A DNA stretch of 5,595 nt from positions 1-5,595 of the forward strand of contig CAZOLY010000195.1 in assembly GCA_964580815.1 (NCBI GenBank), read 5' to 3'. Below the pieces are notes generated by a model, which worked only from the letters and a program-made list of their open reading frames with translations, was not told the origin of the DNA and searched no databases. The position numbers and the translations under genes are program-made. This stretch comes from G020354785 sp964580815. GTDB lineage: Bacteria > Bacteroidota > Bacteroidia > Bacteroidales > UBA10428. Below are positions 1 through 5,595 of this stretch, in pieces. Numbering within the stretch: the first letter of the stretch is position 1; each line of letters opens with the position of its first letter.

Positions 1-66
1 CAACATAATACGTGGTCTGCGAATTCAAGTCATTTAAACATAGAAAGAATAAACATAAAAGGATAA
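1..66 (+). CDS. Possible C-terminal tail of an upstream gene, cut by the window edge
   Basis: Frame 1 is open from the first base to a TAA at 64-66. It encodes 21 residues ending in LNIERINIKG, with a mixed hydrophobic/polar pattern that could form a final beta-strand. The first 45 bases are less AT-rich than the next 450 and include codons such as TGG, TCT and GCG, which suggests coding DNA. Against this, an open stretch this short can occur by chance, and no family can be recognised from it. If real, this gene lies on the same strand as the large gene, about 510 bp upstream of it, so the two need not share an operon. A strand-like ending such as NIERI would suit a carbohydrate-binding or other beta-sandwich domain, but that is a guess. 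Confidence 0.35.
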   Translation, partial: QHNTWSANSSHLNIERINIKG

Positions 67-150
67 TGACCTTTATTATTATGTCATCATAATTAGTCTT
101 TACGTTGAGAATAAATCGTTTCATCACAATGGGGTTTAAATTATGAAATT

Positions 151-179
151 TTGACGAATTAATATTTTTTATTGACGAA
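151..179 (+). repeat. Spaced direct repeat TTGACGAA x2
   Basis: TTGACGAA occurs at 151-158 and again at 172-179. The start-to-start distance is 21 bp, close to two turns of the helix. The two copies are the most GC-containing islands in an otherwise nearly pure AT stretch. Same-face spacing of this kind is typical of tandem regulator half-sites, but no known operator is recognised. The repeat lies about 400 bp from the start codon of the large gene, so a link to its control is speculative. Confidence 0.3.
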
Positions 180-482
180 CGAATAATTATACACTATTAA
201 CATACGATTTTTTGAAATTAAAGTTTTAAAAATGACTATTTATTTTATCCTTAAAATAATAAAAAATTAAATATCAAATTAATAAACAACCTTACTTAAA
301 TAATGCTTTACAATGAGCTATTCCAACAATAAGCTATATTGATACTTATTATTAAATCTTATTTAACTACTTAATATTGCGAAATTTACAAAATATTCAG
401 AAACTATTGATAATAAATCCCATTCTTTAATCTAACGTTTAGGGCATTTAATCAAATAATTACGTAAAAAAAAAAAATTAAA

Positions 483-500
483 AAATAATTTAAATTATTT
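483..500. promoter_or_regulatory. Perfect 18-bp AT palindrome just upstream of the promoter
   Basis: The sequence AAATAATTTAAATTATTT is its own reverse complement over all 18 bases, with no spacer. It lies between an A12 run (466-477) and the putative promoter (511-540), centred about 55 bp before the expected transcription start. That is a usual place for an activator site or UP-like DNA. The all-AT composition raises the odds of a chance palindrome, so the binding-site reading is only an inference. Confidence 0.35.
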
Positions 501-510
501 GCTTCCTGTA

Positions 511-540
511 TATGAAAAAATAAATAATGTAGTATTTTTG
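511..540 (+). promoter_or_regulatory. Bacteroidota-type promoter of the large gene
   Basis: TATTTTTG at 533-540 matches the Bacteroidota primary sigma factor -7 consensus TAnnTTTG at every fixed position. TATG at 511-514 lies 18 bp upstream of it and differs from the -33 consensus TTTG at one base; the spacing is within the usual range for this group. Transcription would start near 547, giving a leader of about 30 nt before ATG 577. The leader is A-rich and lacks a Shine-Dalgarno sequence, as is normal in Bacteroidota. An exact TTTG at 498-501 is too far away (31 bp) to pair with this -7 element. Confidence 0.6.
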
Positions 541-576
541 CGATTCACAACGAATTAAACACTTACAACTAACTTG

Positions 577-1494
577 ATGCTGTCAAACCGTATTCTGAAA
601 AGTGCTGTAATAATTATAGTACTGTGTACTATATCTGTCGCAAAATCTCACCCGCAGAATACCTATTATATAAATAATACCGGCGGTTCCGACCAGAATG
701 ATGGATTATCCGGTGATAGAGCATGGAAAACAACAAATAAAATCAATCAATCTTTCTTTTCTCCCGGAGATTCGATCTTATTTATCTGTGGTGGAGTCTG
801 GAATGAAACTTTAATTATATCTTCATCCGGTTCTTCAGATAACCCTATTGTTTTCAGCTCATATGGCTACGGGGAGAAACCTGAAATTAATATTTCAGAG
901 CCAACAGATTATGGTGTTATTATTTCTTATGTAAACAATATTGTATTTCAAAACTTTGAAGTTACCGGCAAGTGTTTTTTCGGAATTTGCATCGATGCAG
1001 GAAGTAATGTCACCATTGAGCATTGTTATGTGCATCACATTTCAGTATCCAATGACTGGCATGGAATATTGCTTAGATACGATCCTTCTTATGTAAAAAT
1101 ACTTAATAACGAGATTTCATACTGTGGTGCGGAAGGAATATACGGTCCCAGCAGAAATATCGAAATTGGATATAATTATATACATAATATTGATCTTACG
1201 GGTAATGTCGGTGATTGTATTCAGCTAAACAATATTGCCGATAATTATTATGTGCATCATAACATTTTAGATCATTCAAATAGTACAAGTGGGAAAGGTG
1301 TTTTTGTCTGTTCGCATAGAGCAGAAACTGCAGGAAGTGATTATTCGCATGGAGTATTTGAGTATAATACCTGTATAGGTGGCATTAGCGATGACTTTGC
1401 TTTCGGTTCAACCAGCCTTGGAGATACAATAAGATATAATATTTTTACAACATCTTCCTTTAATATAACAAGTAATGCACTTAAGGGAAGTTGA
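577..1494 (+). CDS. Right-handed parallel beta-helix protein, N-terminal part ending at an in-frame TGA
   Basis: This 305-codon segment starts at ATG 577. A TTG directly before it at 574 is in frame, but ATG is the better start and fits the leader. Residues 1-22 form a Sec signal peptide: basic NRILK, a hydrophobic core rich in I and V, and the likely signal peptidase I site SVA|KS. The Cys in VLCT does not fit a lipobox. The mature start YYINNTGGSDQNDGLSG with AWKT is the classic opening of secreted beta-helix proteins (DUF1565/pectate-lyase-like fold). It is followed by SPGDSILFICGGVWNE and a segment with NPIVFSSYGYGEKPEI. Beta-helix rungs follow, such as NVTIEHCYVHHI, VKILNNEISYCGAEGIYG and NYYVHHNILDH. 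Many relatives are polysaccharide lyases or glycan-binding proteins, but no catalytic set can be assigned here. The TGA falls inside a rung, so the fragment lacks the end of the helix and any T9SS signal. Confidence 0.85.
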   Translation: MLSNRILKSAVIIIVLCTISVAKSHPQNTYYINNTGGSDQNDGLSGDRAWKTTNKINQSFFSPGDSILFICGGVWNETLIISSSGSSDNPIVFSSYGYGEKPEINISEPTDYGVIISYVNNIVFQNFEVTGKCFFGICIDAGSNVTIEHCYVHHISVSNDWHGILLRYDPSYVKILNNEISYCGAEGIYGPSRNIEIGYNYIHNIDLTGNVGDCIQLNNIADNYYVHHNILDHSNSTSGKGVFVCSHRAETAGSDYSHGVFEYNTCIGGISDDFAFGSTSLGDTIRYNIFTTSSFNITSNALKGS

Positions 1495-1894
1495 GTAATC
1501 AACAATAATATAATCTATGGTTATGGTAAGGGTTTATTTATTACAGCCTTCTCCAATAAAATATATAATAACACAATTGTTAACTGTAATAGAGGTCTTG
1601 ATGCAAATACAAGTGCATACTTTGAAATTGATTTCAGGAATAATATACTGTCTGATATCTCATCAAGAAATTATGTCATTGGAATTAACTGTGACTTTCA
1701 GAGTTCAAATAATTTGTTTGCACCTCAAGCAGTGTGGGATTATAAGGAAAACAATTGTACCAGTCTGGATCAGCTTAAGTCTTTTAACATTGAAAACAAT
1801 TCATTTGTTAGTGAACCGGGTTTTTTAGATATAGATAATAAGGATTACAGGCTGATTGGTAATTCACCAGCCGTTGATGCGGGTACAGATGTCG
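1495..1894 (+). pseudogene. Continuation of the beta-helix domain after the TGA, same frame, up to the N gap
   Basis: The frame of the upstream segment continues without another stop from 1495 to the Ns. It still reads as beta-helix: VINNNIIYGYGKGLFI, then NKIYNNTIVNCNRGLD, then FEIDFRNNILSD. It then gives the family's typical C-terminal stretch, SEPGFLDIDNKDYRLIGNSPAVDAGTDV. Runs such as YNNTIVN and RNNIL are the asparagine-rich turns of this fold. SPAVDAG normally directly precedes the final PDIGAYEF motif, which is found on the other side of the gap at 1958-1981. I see no separate start with a promoter-like context, so this is the interrupted middle of the same domain and not a new gene. 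Frame-1 continuity on both sides of the TGA means a base substitution, not an indel, created the stop. Confidence 0.8.
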
Positions 1895-1904
1895 NNNNNN
1901 NNNN
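1895..1904. other. Ten-N scaffold gap, probably spurious, with ATGTCG on both sides
   Basis: Ten Ns separate ...ACAGATGTCG (ending 1894) from ATGTCGGGATC... (starting 1905). ATGTCG at 1889-1894 and at 1905-1910 is the same hexamer, so the two contig ends overlap instead of being separated. Merging them removes 16 nt (10 Ns plus one hexamer). It also joins the upstream frame (GAT GTC) to the downstream frame (GTC GGG ATC) without a shift, giving AGTDVGIIHDLD. As printed, the Ns produce an artificial frameshift. They also allow a false start at ATG 1856, which lies in a different frame from the real upstream coding sequence. Confidence 0.85.
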
Positions 1905-4900
1905 ATGTCGGGATCATTCATGATTTAGATAGCAATCAAATACCTTTTAATAATGTACCCGATATCGGTGCTTATGAGTTTGTAATAAGAAAACCCTCTG
2001 ATACTTTGCCTAATGCCCCGTCAAATATAACGGGAACTGCTCCGTATTATCATCAGATAGTGTTGCAGTGGAATGATAATTCAGATAACGAATATGGTTT
2101 TGAAATTGAAAGATCGGTTACGTCACAATCAGGTTTCAGCAGAATCTATACTTCATATTATGATGTTACTTCTTTTACGGATAATAATCTGTCGCCCCAG
2201 ACAACTTATTATTACCGTATAAGATCTTATAATAATATTGGTTATAGTAATTATTCAGGAGAAATTAGCATTACTACACCTGTGATTCCCCCGCCGAATG
2301 CACCTTCATCGTTAAGAACCACAAATATTAAGGCCCGTTCTGTTACTCTTGCCTGGAATGATAATTCAAATGATGAAACATATTTCGAACTGGAAAGATC
2401 AAATGTGTCAGGTGGTAATTATTCAAGGATAGCAACTGTCAGTAGCAATCAGACCAGCTATACTGATGCTGGTTTGGCTCCTGTCACTGTATATTTTTAT
2501 AGAATAAGAGCTTGCAGCGGGCATGGTTGCTCAGGTTATTCCAATGAATTGAGTGTTACCACACTGGAATTGCAGCCGCCTGTTAGTCCCACAAATTTAA
2601 CAGCAACCGATGTTACAAAGAATTCCGTAATACTTCACTGGTCAGATAACTCAAATAATGAAGAAGGATTCCGCCTATACAGATCACTGACTTCCGGAAC
2701 CGGCTTCACAAAGGTTGGACTAGCAGCTGCAAATAGTAATCAGCTTACCAATTCCGGACTTAGTCCGAGCACTACTTATTATTACAGAATAATGGCATAC
2801 AATGAAGACGGTAATTCGGATTACTCGAATGAACTCAGTATCACTACTCTTGACTTGCAGCCCCCTCTGGCACCAGGCAATCTGATATCAACAATAGTTA
2901 CTAAAAACTCTATTACACTTGGCTGGACGGATAATTCAAACATTGAGGACGGATTCTATATTTACCGGTCATTAACTTCAGGTACCGGTTACACACAAAT
3001 AGTTACACTGATTGCAAACGCTAACCATTATACCGATTATGAATTAAATCCCAATACCGGTTATTATTACAGAATAAGGGCTTTTAATGAAGATGGCTAT
3101 TCTGATTACTCTAATGAACTCAGCGCTACGACTCTTGCCTTGCAGCTCCCTGCAGCACCGGCAAATCTTATATCGACATCAGTTGCCATGAACTCTGTCA
3201 CACTTAACTGGACAGATAACTCAAACAATGAGGGAGGATTCTATATTTACAGATCAATAACTTCAGGAACCGGGTACACACTAATTGGTACTCTTGGTGC
3301 AAATAATAGCCAGTTTACCGATTATGAATTAAATCCGGGTACCAGTTATTATTACAGAATAAGAGCTTACAATGAAGATGGCTATTCTGATTACTCTAAT
3401 GAACTCAGCGTAATGACCTTATCTCCGCAACCTCCCCAGGCTCCGGATGATCTTTCATCAACAGGTATTACAAAGAAATCTGTGACACTTGCATGGACTG
3501 ATAACTCTGAAGATGAAGATGGATTTATTATATACAGATCCCTGACTTCGGGAACAGGATTCTCAGCGGTTGACTCTGTTAATGCAAATATCAGTTCTTA
3601 TACTGATAACGGACTAAGTCCTTCCACTTCGTACTATTATACTGTCGTTGCCTATAATAAATACGGTAATTCTGCATACTCTGATGAACTTGGTATTACT
3701 ACATATGATCCTGTGCCACCCTTGGCTCCCGGGGATCTAACATCAACCGGTATTACCAAAAATTCTGTTTCGCTCACATGGACAGATAACTCAAATAACG
3801 AAGAAGGTTTTATTATTCTGCGGTCGCTGTTGCTGGAAAATGATTTTATCGCTGTAGCAACACTTAATCCTAATACAAGCGCATATACAGATTATGAATT
3901 ATTACCTGATACAAGTTACAGCTTTACGGTTTTTGCGTTTAATGAAGACGGAAATTCGGAAAATTCCAATATATTGGATATTAAAACACTTCCTTTGGAG
4001 CTGCCGGATGCACCTACCAACCTGAGAGCAGACACGATCAGTTATACATGGATGACTCTCTCCTGGAACGATAATGCAACCAATGAAACAGGATATATTA
4101 TTGAAAGGACTTTGGATACAACGGGCGGTAATATGACATTATATAATATAGATGAAGAAGATCTTTCAGAATTAACCGATACGGGATTACTCTCAAATAA
4201 AACTTATTATTACAGGCTGAAAGCATACAATACAGATGGTTATTCCGGTTATTCGAATTTATTACAGGTAAGCACACTGAAGCTTAATCCGCCTGTCCCC
4301 CCCTCTTCTTTATCCACTTCAGAAATCACATTGAATTCAATTACTTTAAACTGGCGCGATAATTCAGTTGATGAAACAGGATTCATGATCAAACGCTCTG
4401 TATCCCTGGACCGTGAATATAAGACCATTAAGATCACGAGTGCCAATGATACGAGTTTTATTGATAATAAACTTCAGCCCAATACTATATATTATTATCT
4501 GGCCCAGGCAATTAATAAAGCCGGACAGTCAAATAACAGTAATAAGGCTATAGCTTCTACCATGTCTGTCTCAGAATCCAGGAGAGTATGGGACGGACTC
4601 ATAGCATATTACAATTTTAACGTAAACTCAGATAGCCTGATACATGATTTTTCAAATTATGAGCAACCCCTGAATCTGACATTTGATGATAATACAAAAA
4701 TAATATGGTATTCAAATAACAGGTTTGAGATAACGGCAAATACTGTTATTAAGTCAGCAAAGCCGGCTACCAAAATTGTTAATGCCATAAAGAAGACTAA
4801 TGAGATAACATTAGAATGCTGGATTAAACCTTCAATAGATAATTTTTGCGATATATCAAACATCCTGACCATTTCAAATAGCAGTGAAGATATCGGAGCC

Positions 4901-5563
4901 ACCCTGGCCCAGAAGTATATATTTGGCGATGATCAGAAATCATTTAATTATCTCGTAAGGCTAAAAACAAAAGCAACTGCCTTAAACGGGGCCCCCAATC
5001 TTTATACTGATAATGAAATTTCATACCTTTCATTACATCACCTGGTATATGTAAAGAAGGATGACGGACAGGAAAAAATATATCTTAATGGCGAGGAGGT
5101 GGCAAATGGTATCAGGCCCGAGAGTTTCGGTAACTGGAAAGATGATTATTCCCTGATCCTGGGTAACAACGCGGATTTAAACTCGCCATGGTATGGAACA
5201 TACTATACAATGGCTATATATAATGTCGCACTAACAGAATCACAGATTCTTGATAATTATAATGCCGGGCCATGTGATGATTTTTCATATCCGTCAATTG
5301 AATATAAACTGGAAATATCACCTAATCCTTCAGAAGGTATGATCAACATTAAAATTATACCTCAATCTGAATATGATTATGGATCTGAGACTTTTATTCA
5401 GATCAATGATCTTATGGGAACAATAATATTTTCAGAATTAATTGAAGATCCCAGCAAGGAGCAAATAAGATCGTATGATTTGTCTGATTTTTCAAAGGGA
5501 ATATATATCGTGCGAATCCTTTCAAATAGTGGCTTTAATTCAGAAAGGTTTATTATAAAATAA
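1905..5563 (+). CDS. FN3-array / LamG / T9SS sorting-domain protein, C-terminal part of the large gene
   Basis: From GTC 1907 to TAA 5561-5563 this encodes 1218 residues in one open frame with no internal stop. It begins with the last beta-helix residues, including PDIGAYEF (1958-1981). It continues through nine FN3 modules (2009 to about 4564), a LamG-like jelly-roll (about 4586-5272) and a T9SS type A C-terminal domain (about 5303-5560). There is no signal peptide and no credible start codon at its 5' end. The upstream ATG at 1856 is out of the native frame and reads MVIHQPLMRV, a shadow of LIGNSPAVDAG. The segment therefore needs the upstream part to be exported. Codon use and AT content match the upstream part. 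The FN3 and LamG modules are known as spacers and binding modules in secreted carbohydrate-active proteins. Confidence 0.85.
2009..4564 (+). repeat. Nine tandem fibronectin type III modules with a 285-bp period
   Basis: Modules start at 2009, 2294, 2579, 2864, 3149, 3434, 3719, 4004 and 4292. Seven of the eight steps are exactly 285 bp (95 codons); module 8 is one codon longer. Each starts with PxAP or a close variant, then has a W followed by DNSxxExGF, an ERS or YRS strand end, a Y/F-T-D before a LxPxTxYYYRI strand, a YNEDGYSDYSNE-like loop, and a TT-plus-proline linker. This is the bacterial FN3 pattern. Modules 3 to 7 are close to each other, and 4 and 5 share an identical 40-bp block (3086-3125 and 3371-3410). 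Modules 1, 2, 8 and 9 are more diverged, as expected if the array grew from its middle. The probable role is an extended spacer between the beta-helix head and the C-terminal modules. Confidence 0.92.
4586..5272 (+). other. LamG-like (concanavalin-type jelly-roll) domain
   Basis: Residues about 1332-1560 of the reconstruction carry the marks of a LamG_3-type domain. These are an opening GLIAYYNFN with a following HDFSN, the central strand ITLECWIKPS, then HHLVYVKKDDGQEKIYLNGEEVA. The closing part includes LILGNNADLNSPWYGTYYTM and the motif AIYNVALTESQILDNYNAG, where relatives usually have a strand-loop like A(I/V)Y(N/D)RALS.EEI. In Bacteroidota such domains commonly sit in secreted proteins and bind glycans or proteins. 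No ligand can be deduced here. It follows directly after FN3 module 9 and precedes the sorting domain. Confidence 0.8.
5303..5560 (+). other. T9SS type A C-terminal sorting domain
   Basis: The last 86 residues match the Por_Secre_tail / type A sorting domain. They include LEISPNPSEGMINIKI (the PNP-x-x-G motif), a middle strand with QINDLMGTIIFSE (relatives have v.D..G..v), YDLSDFSKGIYIVRI (relatives have DLS.L..GIYIV.I) and the ending SERFIIK. This domain is recognised by the type IX translocon in the outer membrane and is usually removed as the protein is released or attached to surface polysaccharide. It is the strongest single piece of evidence that the host belongs to Bacteroidota and that the whole protein is exported. 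Only 32 bases follow the stop, with no terminator visible. Confidence 0.92.
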
Positions 5564-5595
5564 CAAATTAGCTCTATTCATTAATATATTTGCTG

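Larger units (their letters stand above)
67..510. other. AT-rich intergenic region without a supportable gene
   Basis: This stretch is strikingly AT-rich and full of short A and T runs. No open frame of useful length on either strand has a plausible start and a coding-like composition. I see no tRNA-like cloverleaf, no riboswitch-like conserved core and no insertion-sequence ends. The visible structure is a spaced 8-bp direct repeat (151-158 and 172-179), two copies of AGCTAT (316-321 and 332-337), an A12 run (466-477) and an 18-bp palindrome (483-500). It most likely serves as the upstream regulatory region of the large gene starting at 577. Confidence 0.6.
577..5563 (+). pseudogene. Whole interrupted gene: T9SS-secreted beta-helix / nine-FN3 / LamG protein
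   Basis: All coding DNA from 577 to 5563 appears to belong to one gene. After joining the flanks of the N gap through their shared hexamer and reading TGA 1492 as one unknown residue, it encodes 1656 residues. The order is signal peptide (1 to about 22), right-handed beta-helix (about 27-463), nine FN3 modules (473 to about 1324), LamG-like domain (about 1332-1560) and T9SS type A sorting domain (about 1571-1656). The signal peptide exists only at the N-terminus and the sorting domain only at the C-terminus, and T9SS export needs both, which supports one polypeptide. It is expected on the cell surface or outside the cell, probably acting on or binding polysaccharide. Whether it is a true pseudogene depends on the TGA; the frame break at the Ns looks like an assembly artefact. 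Confidence 0.8.

Noticed and set aside
55..90. Hairpins around the possible upstream stop codon (AAAGG 58-62 with CCTTT 70-74; ATGAC 66-70 with GTCAT 83-87)
   Set aside because: The stems are only 5 bp without mismatch, mutually exclusive, and not followed by a clear T run, so they do not support a terminator call.
172..200. TTGACG-N17-TATTAA as an E. coli-type sigma-70 promoter
   Set aside because: The -10 matches poorly, and Bacteroidota use a different consensus (TTTG / TAnnTTTG). The host evidence is clearly Bacteroidota.
577..639. Lipoprotein signal peptide at VLCT
   Set aside because: The residue before Cys is Leu, not Gly, Ala or Ser, and a good signal peptidase I site (SVA|KS) follows. 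A T9SS sorting domain also argues for a non-lipoprotein.
1492..1494. TGA decoded as Trp by an alternative genetic code
   Set aside because: It is the only in-frame TGA in about 1655 codons, TGG is used for Trp throughout, and the protein type is Bacteroidota, which use the standard bacterial code.
1517..1828. 103-codon open frame on the + strand
   Set aside because: It overlaps the beta-helix continuation in a different frame. The translation is low-complexity and unlike any protein, whereas the 577 frame gives a clear family sequence.
1856..1904. ATG 1856 as the start of a 1235-residue protein
   Set aside because: The residues before the gap in that frame (MVIHQPLMRV) are a shifted reading of the well-matched beta-helix end LIGNSPAVDAG in the other frame. 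The open frame crosses the gap only because the Ns shift the phase.
4249..4446. 65-codon open frame on the minus strand
   Set aside because: It lies antisense inside FN3 modules 8 and 9, with no start context and no recognisable protein features. It is a shadow of the real gene.
2009..4564. The 285-bp periodic repeat as a CRISPR array or mobile-element repeat
   Set aside because: The repeats are continuous coding modules with protein-level, not DNA-level, conservation and no unique spacers.
4657..4902. 81-codon open frame on the minus strand with a hydrophobic stretch
   Set aside because: It is antisense to the LamG domain. The hydrophobic look comes from reverse-reading AT-rich strand codons, and there is no promoter or leader for it.

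Overview
The window reads best as a single very long gene for a secreted Bacteroidota protein, preceded by about 500 bases of very AT-rich non-coding DNA. Three things point to Bacteroidota. The protein ends in a type A sorting domain of the type IX secretion system (T9SS). The putative promoter matches the Bacteroidota -7 element TAnnTTTG. The leader before the start codon is A-rich and has no Shine-Dalgarno sequence. Coding DNA is AT-rich and favours AT-ending codons. The run of Ns shows this is a draft or metagenome assembly.

Layout: 1-66 may be the last codons of an upstream gene cut by the window edge (weak call). Positions 67-573 hold no gene I can support. They contain a spaced direct repeat (151-179), an A12 tract (466-477), a perfect 18-bp AT palindrome (483-500) and a likely promoter (511-540). 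The main gene runs on the + strand from ATG 577 to TAA 5563. The order is signal peptide, right-handed parallel beta-helix domain (ending in the SPAVDAG...PDIGAYEF cap), nine tandem fibronectin type III (FN3) modules with a strict 285-bp period, a LamG-like jelly-roll domain, and the T9SS C-terminal sorting domain. Only 32 bases follow the stop.

As printed, the gene is broken twice. First, an in-frame TGA at 1492-1494 interrupts the beta-helix, whose coding sense continues in the same frame. Second, a 10-N scaffold gap at 1895-1904 shifts the frame. The bases flanking the Ns carry the same hexamer, ATGTCG. Joining the flanks through that hexamer removes 16 nt, restores the frame and gives a sensible family sequence (AGTDVGIIHDLD). 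I therefore think the gap is an assembly artefact. With this repair and the TGA counted as one unknown residue, the protein has 1656 residues. Residue numbers below use that reconstruction, with ATG 577 as residue 1.

The likely role is a cell-surface or secreted protein that acts on or binds polysaccharide. The beta-helix would be the catalytic or binding head, the FN3 array a spacer, the LamG domain a binding module, and the C-terminal domain the export and anchoring signal. The substrate cannot be read from the sequence. I see no defence system, mobile element, CRISPR array or RNA gene. The points of interest are the gene reconstruction, the nonsense codon, the FN3 array and the promoter region.
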